Assembly (NCBI GenBank): GCA_916613615.1
Contig: OU744726.1
Coordinates: 65,550,987 to 65,614,986 of the forward strand
Length of the DNA: 64,000 nucleotides
Reading direction: 5' to 3'
DNA from: Steromphala cineraria
Lineage: Eukaryota > Mollusca > Gastropoda > Trochida > Trochidae
Of the stretch, positions 33,378-45,100 are shown piece by piece. Position 1 is the first letter of the stretch. The number at the start of each line of letters is the position of its first letter. The position numbers and the translations under genes were made by a program. The notes below the pieces were generated by a model. That model searched no databases. It was given only the letters and a program-made list of their open reading frames with translations, and was not told where the DNA came from.

Positions 33378-33469
33378 GCTACGGTGAGTCGGAGACGGTA
33401 GAGTACGTTAAATAATAGTACGTTTTTGAGTAAACGTCATTATTTGTACTTACCGTCGACGACTCACCA
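33378..33469 (+). repeat. DIRS internal complementary region
   Basis: 33378-33417 (GGCTACGGTGAGTCGGAGAC onward) is the complement of the element's left outer end. 33418-33469 (AGTACGTTTTTGAGTAAACG onward) is the complement of its right outer end. In the DIRS model this joint serves as template to complete the ends of a circular intermediate. Confidence 0.92.
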
Positions 33470-33544
33470 ATCTTTATTTCCCACCCATGCCTCCCCTCCT
33501 GCGAGTAGGTTCGCTCTAGCGTTCACTGGCTCCAGGTAGGTTGG

Positions 33545-33667
33545 ATGAGGTTCAGGTCACATGACCATAGGTGGCGCGGCGGGGATGAGCAGGTAACTCC
33601 CGTTTTGTTTTTTCTGTGTTATGGGTCGAGAGATAATTGATAGGCAATCAATGGGCTACGGTGAGTC
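33545..33667 (-). repeat. DIRS right inverted terminal repeat (shared part)
   Basis: Inverted 123-bp copy of 12487-12609. It is followed by a unique outer extension with AATGACGTTTACTCAAAAAC up to 33714. Confidence 0.92.
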
Positions 33668-33714
33668 GTCGACGGTAAGTACAAATAATGACGTTTACTC
33701 AAAAACGTACTATT

Positions 33715-34150
33715 TTCATCTTCTTCTCCAGAAGCATAAGGCTTAGAAAGCTGAAATTTTTTGTACAGAGTCCTTGACTAGTGAGGATGATGAATTGTAG
33801 TTTTATAATAATAATTAAGAAAACAGGAACGTCCTTCAAATCTATTTTTATCTTCTCCTGAAGTAGAAGGCCTAGAAAACTGAAACTTGTCGCCTTTATA
33901 CAGTGTTTAAAATATTGCCCGTCAGCCAGGACTGGTTACTTTTTTTCAGGACTGGTAACTTTTTGGTCAGGACTGGTAACTTTTCAATTTTCTTAAATTT
34001 CCCAAAGGAATTGACCAATGAATTTTCAGGACAGGCTAGATTTCTAATCTTTTTTAAACACTGCTATATATACTTAATTTTATGATTGGTGACCCTGTGG
34101 CCTCTACAAAGGGGGAATCTACATCATTGTTGATGATGACGTCTGATGGC
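33715..34150 (-). repeat. Right part of the interspersed repeat split by DIRS
   Basis: It continues the family begun at 12330-12463. On the minus strand it ends GCTTCTGGAGAAGAAGATGAA exactly where the DIRS element starts. It matches 57360-57650, apart from a small nested insertion at 33901-34063. Confidence 0.85.
33901..34063. mobile_element. Small MITE nested in the interspersed repeat
   Basis: The ends CAGTGTTTAAAA and TTTTTTAAACACTG are inverted. The repeat copy near 57455 lacks this 163-bp segment. The interior has CAGGACTGGT(T/A)AC three times. A TA duplication is likely. Confidence 0.75.
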
Positions 34151-34299
34151 TCTATTTTTCATTTTAAAGTGATAAATAAACGTTCTTGCCTTTGAATTTT
34201 GAGGGCGCTTATTTTCCCCATATGTTCATTTCGATGAGATTTTCTATTATTTCTTTCGTAAAAACCTATTTTAATAAAGTCTGACCGGCCGTTTCTCAA

Positions 34300-34470
34300 T
34301 GTCTCAACCCAATTAAACACGTTTGGGATGAAATGATGATTGAGAAGACGTCAATATCTGTCTGTGACTTTGAACTACCTGAGGCAAACCTTGGTTGACA
34401 TTTGGAAACAGATTCCATGAAACGTTTTGACTAACCTGATGTCGTTCTGAGGCGTATTGATTTGTGAACA
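34300..34470 (+). pseudogene. Relic of a Tc1/mariner transposase C-terminus
   Basis: LNPIKHVWDEMM at 34302-34337 matches the NPIEHVWD motif around the catalytic Glu of Tc1 transposases. A second frame then reads LRQTLVDIWKQIP near 34378, as in the transposase tail. No ends are found. Confidence 0.55.
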
Positions 34471-35308
34471 CTAATGTTTGAAGCTTTCCTCACAACATTA
34501 TAAGTTGTTGTTGCAATACATTGAATATAGTATACATACGATATATAGATATAATATATACAAGCTTATGCAGTTTTAAGGAACTATATGGTTAATCTTA
34601 TGGCTTTTCTAAAACGATTGTATAATTCTTATTGATGTATCAAATCATTTTTATTAAGTTTACGCTACACTTACCACATTTTTCACCAAAATCATAAAAG
34701 AAATTGTAAAATAAGTTCAGGGGAGGGAACTCTTGATATCTTATCATCACATGTTGCTGTTAAAATCCTGTACATCTGTTCAGAATATATATACAGATGC
34801 GAGTTCTTTGCTACTTTCAGATCAAATATTGAACCTCCAACAATATTGTTTGTGTAAAATATTATGCTTTATTCATTGTATGGGCATGATTGTACGAAAT
34901 CTTGCCTTTATATATGCAGGTAGTCATGTGATCAAATAATGTTATTTTTGTACCATCAAGAGTGTTTTTTGAGAATTTGAGTCTTGAATCGTAACTTAAC
35001 TAACAGGACAGGAATTGATTTGAGTTTTCATACTAGTTCCAATGGAAAAACAGCTTTCCAACAAAGGTCTATGGGGAAACCCAATGAGTCGTCGTTTGTT
35101 ATCGTTAACCGACCAATGGTTCTATTGTCAAAGATATGCTCTGACATGAACATATGTGAAATTCCCAAAACTTAATATTTAAAAGTATTTTTTTATTCAA
35201 TTCCTGCCAATTTTATGCAACCCAATACCATTTCCCAGGTAAAAATACAGCGATCTTCTGACAAACGCTTTTGATCAGTCAATCAGGAAACCGGATGAAT
35301 CAGTCACT
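34471..35308. other. Intergenic DNA, nothing recognised
   Basis: AT-rich; only short unsupported frames. Confidence 0.4.
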
Positions 35309-35546
35309 TATGCAAAACATAAAACGCCAGTTTTCGAACTGTCAGTTTTATGCCTTGCTGCAGACCCTTGAATGTTCTGTGCTTGCTCTCTAACTTACTA
35401 TGAGATAAAGCAATAGTCCAATCAGAAAGTAACTGGAGGCTGCTAACAGTCCCTTGTAGGGGCGCTGATATCAGCACAGAAACTCAAGGGTCAGCAGCAA
35501 GACTTAAAACTGACAGTTCGGAAACTGGCGTTTTAGGTTTTGCGTA
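35309..35546. mobile_element. Foldback element with arms of about 75 bp
   Basis: The left arm (TATGCAAAACATAAAACGCC, then TTCGAACTGTCAGTTTTA) is repeated inverted at the right (AAAACTGACAGTTCGGAAAC, then GGCGTTTTAGGTTTTGCGTA). The loop is under 100 bp. Non-coding. Confidence 0.85.
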
Positions 35547-35920
35547 GGAAGATTGTCATTTATGTCTGAAGATTGCTGCACGCGATCCATGAAATATTTC
35601 CTTGCGTGCATAAATAATTGCCCTGCAAAAGCGAAACTTTGACTCTGATTCGATGACCTATAATATATCTAGGTTTAAGCTTAGCTATTTTCTTTAATAA
35701 CTAAGAATATTAAGTGATTTAATGAAGGTTGACTCATCGTACAGCTGCATATTGCGACTCTTCAGTTTCAATATTACCTATACTGACCTTTTCATTTCGC
35801 CACTCAGTTTTGAAACTGCACGTATTCATTTAATCTAGTTGACATTATTTTACAATACAATTCTAATCTGACATCATCTTTAAGAGAGTGGTAAACACTG
35901 ACAATACATACACTTTCAGT

Positions 35921-36003
35921 GATCGACTCCTATGTAAAGTGATCGATCCATTATGTAAAGTAATCGATCCATTATGTAAAGTAATCGATCCATTATGTAA
36001 AGT
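35921..36003. repeat. 22-bp minisatellite, four copies
   Basis: The unit GATCGATCCATTATGTAAAG plus a TA is repeated head to tail; the first copy is divergent. Confidence 0.85.
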
Positions 36004-36368
36004 CGTTCCTATACTCTCAAGAGATTAAAGATACAACACCCACTTAAAACATTGTCTTTTTCAATAAACGTCTCGCCACAGCGACAACCTTAGAACATTC
36101 TGTTTGCATCAATGAAATCAATCTTTCCCCAAACAATAAGAACAAAGAACTTAATTATGCATTTCCATTAACTTTGCGAGAATCAACTTTGCAACAAGAA
36201 ACTGGAGTCAAAGAAAGCTATCGTGAGATTTCCCTGGACCAAATGGTAGAGTGGAGACTTTGGTTACAAACTATACATAGGATTTTTTTTTCTGTATCCA
36301 GTGTGCTAGAACAAAGACAGTATATCAAATGATGTCAATCATTAGACTAATGGAAACCATTGACTTAT

Positions 36369-36631
36369 GTAGCACTCCATACATTGATAAATACGTTTGT
36401 ACCCGGGACCGTCACTGAGGTGGGAGATATTGATAGAGTTGATAATAACGTTTATCATACAATGGATAGTGTTCTCGGCATAATACAGCCAACGGATATT
36501 TTCGGTATCCGTTAATTGGGCGTGGCTAAGGGTCATAGCACTCCATATATCGATAAATACGTTTGTACCTTGGACAGCGAAGATGGTTACGTCACTGAGG
36601 TGGGATATATTGATAGAGTTGATAACAACGT
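36369..36631. repeat. Direct duplication of about 85-95 bp
   Basis: 36369-36451 and 36536-36631 share TAGCACTCCATA, GATAAATACGTTTGTACC and TATTGATAGAGTTGATAA. The second copy has a 12-bp insertion. Confidence 0.8.
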
Positions 36632-37639
36632 ATAGTTGCTACCTTAAATTTGTTCGCTTATCTGCGTATCCTAGTGTAATTATTATGTGATCTGGATTGT
36701 CTTAAAAACAGCCTAGCATTGCGAAATATAATTGAAACTCTTGATATTTCACTTCAGTATTTAAGGTTCATTTTATGGTTACATATTCGTATATCATACC
36801 TAACAGTTGGCCGTAACAGATTTGACAGAACATTTAACCGATCAGTAGTAAAATTTTTGAAAACAGGAATTATGATTTTTCTCAACAAAAAGGGATTACC
36901 AATTTTAAACGCAAGTTGCATTGTTACTAAGTAAATGTAACTGTACTGATGCTTTTGTCATAGATTATTCTATTGTATTGATTATTTTAATCGAAATTTA
37001 AGAAAATCAGATTTAAAAAATATTACTCCTCCTGTCTGTTCCAGCATGCTAAACTTTTGAAGAAAGATTTGATGACCAAAAATATTATATATATTTTACA
37101 CATTGGACACTAGTTGACCATTTTAAGTTTTTTGAAATTATTCAATTGACGTTGAGACTAAATCGAAATTACGTGGTATTTGCACTGAGATACACAAATA
37201 AGTGAACAAACTTAAGGTACGCAGCTGTAAGTTATAGATTTGAATAAATCGATGGTTTCCAATCTGAGAATGTATGACCCTAAAATGTGTCAGTTTTTTT
37301 ACGTTATGAGGAGCAACACGCACATAATTTACATGTTCATTTATTGCAGTATCAAATTCTTAATGAACATAATATCTTCTCTCAGGTATTGACATGTCGC
37401 TTTTACACTCATTTATATTGCAATAATTGTGATAATTCATGCTTAAGATTGTTGAAAATTTGAGTTTACAAGAACATTTACTATTTTGAATAAATTTTGT
37501 CATAATGAATTGATGTTTTAAATGTTTAAAAAATATGCTAATTCCGAAAATGTTACTTATTTGTTTTTGTTTTTGACAGTCTTTCAGTGTTGAATAATGA
37601 GAACCAAGATGGATGTAATCATATATTACGTTTCCTATT

Positions 37640-38360
37640 TTAGATTTCGTGTCAAAAGATTTTGAAATACTATTGAACGATAATTAATAATTTTATGTCA
37701 GTTTTAGAATTATTCATTTGTCAATTTGACAAATCGATATAGTTCAATCATGCAGGCTTTAAACACCAGATCAATTTCGTAGGTTAACGAACTTTGATTG
37801 GTTACTTTAGCAAAAACTTCTTGGGATTAAAAGCCTACACTCGCTTAAAACATTGTCTGGGTAGAAACGTCTCGCCACAGCTTCTTTCTTTTTTAACAAT
37901 GAAATAAATCTTTTCCCAAACATAATGAATATTTATTTTCATTTTCGGTTTTGATGTGCACTTATTTCCCGAAAAGGTCTGCGCGTCAAACAATGTACAA
38001 GCTAAATATGGGGAAATATTAAGTTAAAAATACAAAATAATTTTGTTGAGTACATTAACGATGCATTCTTTATATTAGATGCCTACACCAACTGAAAAGA
38101 TATTATGATCTCATTTTAATGAGATTGAGAATAATTATTTTGTCAATTCGATAAATCGATATAGTCACTACATGCATACATGCTTGCTTTAAACACCATC
38201 AATCTTGTAGGTTAACAAAGTTTGGTTGGGTTCTTTCAAAAACATCATTGGGATTAAACCAAACACTCACTTGGAATATTGTCTTAATAGAAACACGTCT
38301 AACCAAAACGACTTCCTCTATGAACAATGAAATCAATTTGTCCCCAAACACACCTTTAAT
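37640..38360. repeat. Diverged direct repeats upstream of the segmental duplication
   Basis: About 37735-37925 and 38150-38360 share AATCGATATAGT, CTTTAAACACCA, TTGGGATTAAA, and an AACGTCTCGCCACAG-like block before a CAATGAAAT(C/A)AAT block. Further copies of the last block are near 36065 and 52960. Confidence 0.7.
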
Positions 38361-39745
38361 CGAGTTGGCAACAAGTTCTTTCAATACATACATCGACTTA
38401 GTGTGAATCAATGTGAAATAAGAAACTTAGGACAAAGAAACCTTAAAAGAAATTCCCTGGACGGAATTGCAAAGTTGATTACTTAGGTTACAAACAAAGT
38501 ATCAGCTTCCTACCATTTTCAGTGATCTTTTACAATGAAGTCATATCGAATAGGGGGTGATCAGTTGACTAATGGAAATAATTGACAAGTGTAGGGCTTA
38601 ACACAACGACTGGTAACGTCGTGTCTGGTGCAGTTAGGTGCAGTTAAGTCATTGTGGTGGGAAATAACTTAATACGGATTGATTTAGCGAGGTGAAATAC
38701 GAAAATGTCAATATTGATACCATTGACATTTTCTCATCCGAAAGGAGCATCGGTGTATATGGCCAAAAAGGCGTTTATTTAGCTTTTATGCCATTTTCAT
38801 TGTATTTGTCTTTTTGTTCTGAGTTTGCGACTTTAAAGGTTATTAAAAGGTCTTACTAGTGATATTGAGCAAATTGTAACGTTATCAGAATAAACAAATC
38901 TTACCTATACTACTAAATTATGATTTTATCATTCCATATCATTATTTTTACAATCATATCTCCTTCTTTGTTATCATGCAACTTTTGCAGCTTAACAAAT
39001 GGGAGTGCTTAACTTTTTTCCACCTGTTTAGATCTATTGCATGGTAAACAATTCACAAATTATTCATTGTGTACCTTTTTTTATATATGTAAATGAAAAG
39101 ACGTTTTATGTGAACGCTAAGAAAAATTTACAAAAACGATTTGAAACCATAAATCACGGATAAAAAGTTCATTTTAAATCTTTGATTAAAAAAAGCCTAA
39201 ACAATGTGCTACTGTGCCTTAAAATTAAGATCTACAGTAGTTTTTGGGAGTAAATTTTTTTTTAGATTATTCCCATTATGATCATTTTAATTTTCAACTG
39301 TTTTTGTATAGATCACATGCAGAACTGTAGCACTATTTAATTTTTTTAAAAAAATAAACTACTTATAAAAATCTAAATCATATTTAATTACGAGTTGATT
39401 AATTAACTTCAACTGAATTCCAAAGTTGTGTAAGTAAAAAGTGTGTCACTCATCTATTGGTTCAGTCATTCCGAATAAAAAATGTTTTGTAAAAATGTCT
39501 TCATAACAATTTGCAGTTTTTCATCAGATAGCAATAAGTCATAACCCCAGACAACCATTCAAAGGGCAATGTAATTTTGTTTCCTCATTTAGGTTTTGGA
39601 ATAAGAAAGGAAATCGTTAACCTTTAAAGCTGCCGATCTATTATTACACTTCTGATAGATGATTCAGTATTTATTATCTTAATCGAAACATTGCAAGAAA
39701 TTCGGAACATCGAAACATTGAAAGAAGTGACAATAGTTGTTCTTG

Positions 39746-40280
39746 TATATGACCTTATCTGTCGTGGTATGACCTTATCTGTCGTATTATGACCTTATCT
39801 GCCGTGATATGACCTTTATTACCCATATGGTTGCAAAAAAATGGTAACATATTATCAATATGAGCACTAGTGCACATATCACTTTTGCCTAGCAACGATT
39901 GTTGTAGCGCGGATTCCCGTATTTTTTCGCCTGTGACGTCATAACACCATTGTTTGTGTCGTCACTGAAACCATCCGTCGCAAGGGAAGTTGCCAGTTTC
40001 TTGAATATTTCTAAGATGGTAAATGGAATACAATCAGTAATAAAGAAATTATTACCCGGGGAAGTGTGTCATATGACTTTTATTAAACTCTTGCAAACTT
40101 GTGTATAACCCTTGCTCTCACTCGGGTAATACAAAAATCACACTCGTTTCGTAAATATATGACACACTTCCCCGGATAATAATCTCAATATCTGTCATGT
40201 TATGACCTTATTTGTCGTGATGTGACCTTATTTGTCGGGATATGACCTTATCTGCCGTGATATGACCTTATCTGTCTTTC
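39746..40280. repeat. TATGACCTTATCTG minisatellite, two clusters
   Basis: The unit TATGACCTTATCTGTCG(T) is repeated at 39746-39822 and 40198-40280. Between them is a hairpin with arms ATTATTACCCGGGGAAGTGT (40049) and its complement (about 40160-40190). The duplicated copy shows the same at 54932-55005 and 55352-55412. Confidence 0.85.
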
Positions 40281-40525
40281 ATCCGCCATCTAGGATTTTA
40301 ACATGATGAAAAATCAAATCTGCTGTATTATGCTAATTTATAAACAAAGTTAAGATGTTACTAATTGGTTGTTAGAATATGATCATAATCACAAATGTGT
40401 TGTACCACATGATTAAAGTTGTCTGATATGACATTGTTAGCCATAGTAATTCCTTCCTGGTCGATGTTTTTGTGGGTGATGTTCTCCATTCTTTGTCAAA
40501 TGATCTTTTACAGCTGAAATATAAA

Positions 40526-40912
40526 CCTTTATTATATGATCAGCGATGAAATACTGGGTTTTATCAGTGAAATAAACTGTCTATCAGGCAACAGTGATGA
40601 TATATTATATTTTCACTGTGACCAGTGACAATATATTATATCGTCACTGGTCAGGTGCCTGAACTACTTTCAGCCATTTGAACAAAAGGGGGTAACTTTT
40701 AAGTCTTAAAGTCGTTTTAACTAGATATTTCATTAAAAATCATATAATAAATAGAATACTTAATGTAGTTTTCCAAATACCAGGTTTATTTCATCTTGTG
40801 ACATTGGTAAAGTTGATATTTCACTCGTGGCTGCGCCACTCGTGAAATATCAACTTTACCCATGACACTCGATGAAATAAACCTGGTATTTGGAAAACAA
40901 CATTAAGTATCC
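40526..40912. mobile_element. Palindromic insertion specific to duplication copy 1
   Basis: Copy 2 joins ATATAAACCT directly to CTCTAACACA (about 55665), whereas copy 1 has this segment between them. Its right half is a long hairpin: arms with CCAAATACCAGGTTTATTTC and GTAAAGTTGATATTTCAC face each other around GTGGCTGCGCCAC near 40830. It is a foldback or MITE that moved after the duplication, or was lost from copy 2. Confidence 0.8.
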
Positions 40913-41009
40913 TCTATCTCTAACACATTCAAAATTAAGTGGGAAATTATGATATAAATATATACACATAGTGGACATCTTTAATTTCGTTACAACCAAA
41001 ATTATCCGA

Positions 41010-43266
41010 CATCCGACATCCGACATCTGCGACACCGCCAGGAGACCCAACAACAGGAGCTCACCAACCGCTTGGCAGCGGGAGGTGGCAGGGTCTCTTC
41101 GGCGGTGACGACACCCAAGAAGCGGAAGGGTGGCACTCCGCAATCCCCCGCCGGCTCTAGGACCGGCGGGGTTTCCTTTCGGGACGGGAGCCGGCCAGGC
41201 AAGGGCCGCGGCGGCTACAACGCCGGCCCCTCTCCAAAGAGGACACCCAGCAAATCACAGGGTAAGGGATGCGCCTATGGAGGAACCCACAAGAAGAGGT
41301 GACTCCTGGGCGCCTCCTCTCCTGCCGCCGGCAGCGGTAGAGGTTCGGGAGGGGGCCGTTGGTGGCCAACTGGAGGCAGTTGGGCCTGGACGAGTACGTC
41401 TGTCAGACACTGGAGCGTCGGTTTCGTATACCCGTGCACACCCGCCCCCCTTTGACTTGTTCGCCAGTGGAACGCCCGCTAGAGCCGGAACGGCTCGCGC
41501 GCACGCTGGAACAAGTGGAGATCCTAATCACCAAGGAGGCGGTGAGCGAGCTTCCGCTCCAGGGTCTGACACCGGGGTTCTACTCCCCAGTATTCGTGAG
41601 ACCGAAGAAGGACCCGAAAAAATGGCGGCTGATTCACGACTTGAAACAGTTCAACCGCTCCTACCTCGAGCGGCCGCCATATTTTCGGCTCTTGACCGTG
41701 CGGTCTATCATGCGGTTGCTACAACCATACAGCCGCATGGTGTCGCTGGACCTCCAGGACGCGTACCTGCATATCCCAATCTGCCCCGCGGATTGCAAGT
41801 ACCTCCGATTCGTCCTGGCGGGTCGTCACTTCCAGTGGAAGGTGTTGCCCTTCGGGATTGCGACAGCCCCTTGGTTGTTCACCCGGGTGACCCAACCCAT
41901 CGTCCAGTTCCTTCACAGGCACGACATCCAGTTAGCGATGTACCTGGACGACGGGTTCGGGAGCCACTGCTCCCCGTCAGTTCTGACCGAACAAAGGGAC
42001 TTTGTGATCGCTCTGTTCAGACGCCTGGGTTGGCTTGTCAATCTGGACAAGTCGGACCTAGTGCCGACGACGTCGCTCGTCTTCCTAGGCGTCCGTCTGG
42101 ACACGACGCAGGACAAGGCCTTTGTCACGGAGGAACGGATGGGCCGTTACAGGGAACTCCTGCACGAGAACCCTCACCACTGCACGTATGGGTTGTCTCC
42201 AAGACGGTATGAGGAGCGCAGGGTTCTCGGAAGCGGTAGCCAGCGCAGTGGCAACCTCACAGCGGTCATCCACGCGCAAGCTGTACGATTTTCAATGGGC
42301 TTCTTTCGTGACCTTTTGCGAAGGGAAGGGGTTCGATGTGCGGTCGGTAACGGTGCCCCAGGTCGCGGATTACCTGGTCCACCTACGCACAGTGAGGAAG
42401 CTTAAGGCTTCCTCCATCAACACAAACCTCGCGGCCATTTTGTCCGTTCTTCGCAAGAAGGATCCCGACTTGAACACCTCGGTCCTTAAGGAGCTCATTA
42501 GGACGTACAGGAACGTGGATGGCCGCCACAAACTGAGACCGCCAGAGTGGGATCTGGCGATAGTTTTGAATCACCTCAAGTCTGAGCACTATGAGCCGCT
42601 GACGGACATGACGCTGCTGCGTCTTACCATTAAGACTTGTTTCTTAGTGGCAATGGGGTCAGCGGCCAGAATATCAGAGTTGCACGCGCTGCAAGCTGAT
42701 TTGCTCAGGTTTGAGGTGAGAGATGGAGGGTCAGCGACTTTGGGTCTAGCACCGGAGTTCTTGTGTAAGAACCAGGGCGCTGACGAGCGTGGACAGACGT
42801 TCACACTGCCGTCAATCTCCTCGGCTATCGAGCCTACGGACGAACAGGAACGCCTCCTCTGTCCGGTACGCGCTCTGCGCATCTACGTGGAAAAGACGCG
42901 CACGCTGAGACAGGGGAGGCGCAGGCTCTTCTTGCCTCACTCCCAGACAAGTTCAAAGGAGTTGGACAAGAGGCAGCTGGGAGTTTATCTCAGGTCGGCA
43001 GTAGTGGACGCCTACAAGGCGGCTGGACTGCCGGCGCCGGCGCGGACCAACCCGCATGAGATCAGGGCCATATCGGCAACTTGTCAGTGGCGGACATCCT
43101 GGCCGGCTGCTTCTGGAAGTCAGGCTTGGTGTTCGCCAACCATTACCTGCGCGATGTCTCCACGGAGGACCCTGAGGGCGTAGCCCGTCTGGGGGCGCAG
43201 GTCTTTGCCCAGCAGCGAACCACAGGGGGGGCCCCCCCTGGCAGGGGGCGCAACCATCCACGCTAA
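41010..43266 (+). pseudogene. DIRS gag tail, reverse transcriptase and tyrosine recombinase, deleted
   Basis: 41072-41299 is a Lys/Arg/Gly-rich gag-like tail. The reverse transcriptase frame (41359-42170) is intact in its core: VFVRPKKDPKKWRLIHDLKQ, SLDLQDAYLHIPICPADCKY, WKVLPFGIATAPWLFTR, and catalytic MYLDDGFGSH near 41938. After VTEERMGRYRELL it jumps at about 42165 straight to recombinase sequence, so the RNase H region (present in the 12464 element) is deleted. The recombinase frame (to 43183) has the catalytic Arg setting SAARISELHALQ and HEIRAI, but shifts frame near 43080. The Tyr region FWKSGLVFANHYLRD lies in another frame at 43108-43160. It cannot make either full enzyme. Confidence 0.88.
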
Positions 43267-43490
43267 CAGGGCCTCACGAGTTGAGAGGGGCTCTTAACTC
43301 ATTTAATAAACTTTGTTGTTGAATGGTTATAGTGGTTTTGTGGTGTTTTAATTAGGGATCGTCGACCGCGAGAGGTCAGACAATTAATCCTCATTAGAAC
43401 GGCTGCTCGCTAGGTCGCCGATCATCAGAGCAATCTTGAGAGTTACCGCTATGCGACGAATTCTACCCGCCTCCTACAGTGGTATCAGGC

Positions 43491-43576
43491 TAAGGTCACT
43501 TGTCGGAGGTTAGTAACTAAATAATAGTACGTTTTTGATTAAACGTCATTATTTTTACTTACCGTAGACAAGTGAC
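43491..43576 (+). repeat. Internal complementary region of the truncated DIRS element
   Basis: AATAGTACGTTTTTGATTAA, then ACGTCATTATTTTTACTTAC, is the complement of the element's right end at 43790-43838. The preceding half (GGTCACTTGTCGGAGGTTAG) predicts the missing left end. Confidence 0.85.
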
Positions 43577-44109
43577 CGTCATCATACCCGTCCCGCCTCC
43601 CCTCTTACGCATCCGTCGTTAATTGGGACTCCTAGGTAATGTGAATGATTCTAATTGGATGACAGGTCACGCCACACAGTGGACTAGTGACGGGCGGGTA
43701 ACTCTGATTGATCTGTGTAATGATGTTTTCATTACGTCTGTGGGAATGAGTCGATTACATGTTATATGGCTAACAAGGCTAAGGTCACTTGTCTATGGTA
43801 AGTAAAAATAATGACGTTTAATCAAAAACGTACTATAATACACGTTTTTCAACAAACTCTCACCTTCCATTCAGTTCCATGTAGGTCAATTTATATTCCA
43901 ATATATGTATTCTTTGCAGTGGTATCAACATTCCAATATATGTATTCTTTGCAGTGGTAACAACATCAGTCATGTTCTATGTTCATACAGTGTCCATATG
44001 AGTATCACAATAGGTCACAATCCCTTTCTTTTGGTTACTTCCCAAAAGATAACTTGAAGGCAAAACAGTCACATTTACAATGTTTATACGGTATGTGTTT
44101 GTCATTAGG

Positions 44110-45100
44110 AAATATATTTACAAGCTTGATCCTCAACCTACTGTTTTCGGACTGTTTTGGTTCAAAATTTCAAAACTTATTTGAACTTTGGAATAAAAAA
44201 CCCTAAAAGGCACAACAGCATCATAAAGGTTACTGCCATACCAAGTTTGAAAATTCCAAGTGGTATAGTTTTTAAATTATGATCCGGAAACGACACAAAG
44301 TCGGAATATCTGACCGTTTTTGGTCAAATTTTCAAAAATTATTTGAACGTTGGAGGTGAAACCATAAAGGCACAACAGCATCATGAAGGCTACTGCCATA
44401 CCAAATTTGAAGTTTCCGAGTGGTATAGTTTTTTTAATTATGCTCCGGAAAGGAGACAAAGTCCAGAAATCTGACGGTTATTGGTCAAAATTTCAAAAAT
44501 TATTTGAACGTTGGAGGTGAAACCCCTAACAGGCACAACAGCATCATGTAGGCTACTGCCATACCAAATTTGAAGTTTCCAAGTGGTATAGTTTTTTAAT
44601 TAGCTCCGGAAACGAGACAAAGTCCAGAAATCTGACGGTTATTGGTCAAAATTTCAAAAATTATTTGAACGTTGGAGGTGAAACCCCTAACAGGCACAAC
44701 AGCATCATGTAGGCTACTGCCATACCAAATTTGAAGTTTCCAAGTGGTATAGTTTTTTAATTAGCTCCGGAAACGAGACAAAGTCCAGAAATCTGACGGT
44801 TATTGGTCAAAATTTCAAAAATTATTTGAACGTTGGAGGTGAAACCCCTAAAAGGCACAACAGCATCATGTAGGCTACTGCCATACCAAAATTGAAGTTT
44901 CCAAGTGGTAAAGTTTTTTAATTGTGCTCCGGAAACAAGATAAAGTCCAGAAATCGGACAGTTTTGGGTAAAAAATTCAAAAAGTATTTGAACCATTGAG
45001 ATGAAATCCCTACAAGGCACAACAGCATCATATAGGCTACTGCCATACTAAATTTGAAGTTTGTAAGTGGTATAGTTTTAGAGTAATGCTCCGGAAACGA
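44110..45100. repeat. Tandem repeats of about 162 bp, five to six copies
   Basis: Each unit contains TTCAAAAATTATTTGAACGT, TTGGAGGTGAAACCCCTAA, GGCACAACAGCATCATG and GTGGTATAGTTTTTTAATTA. Starts of the CTCCGGAAA block lie near 44452, 44604, 44766, 44928 and 45092. The array runs into a CGGACGGA-rich tail and a terminal hairpin at 45158-45188 (TACCCCCGCC/GGCGGGGGTA type). Confidence 0.88.

Larger units (their letters stand above)
12464..33714 (+). mobile_element. DIRS-type tyrosine-recombinase retrotransposon, split by a Polinton
   Basis: Without the Polinton and one target duplication it is about 6.0 kb, normal for DIRS/PAT-like elements. It has inverted terminal repeats (12487-12609 and 33545-33667), different outer extensions at each end, and an internal complementary region (33378-33469) that joins complements of both outer ends. 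In order it encodes gag-like, reverse transcriptase, RNase H and tyrosine recombinase remnants, all broken. It is GC-rich relative to its surroundings. No target duplication is seen, as expected for recombinase-mediated insertion. Boundaries are uncertain by 1-3 bp. Confidence 0.92.
38041..41010. repeat. Segmental duplication, copy 1 (noncoding part)
   Basis: Collinear and highly similar to 52888-55757, from GAGTACATTAACGATGCATT to ACCAAAATTATCCGACATC. Copy 1 has an extra stretch at about 38093-38265 and a palindromic insertion at 40526-40912. Copy 2 has about 600 extra bp (53381-53985). It ends abruptly at the truncated DIRS element. No gene seen inside. Confidence 0.9.
41010..43838 (+). mobile_element. 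5'-truncated, internally deleted DIRS-like element
   Basis: The right end carries the DIRS hallmarks: an internal complementary region (43491-43576) and a right terminus at about 43790-43838 (GGTAAGTAAAAATAATGACG onward). No left terminal repeat is present; the element begins in the tail of its gag-like frame. It belongs to a different subfamily from the element at 12464 but shares its terminal core. Unlike a clean insertion, the flank after 43838 does not match what follows 55757. Confidence 0.85.

Noticed and set aside
39746..40280. CRISPR-like array of short direct repeats
   Set aside because: The repeats are contiguous minisatellite units without unique spacers, in a eukaryotic context.
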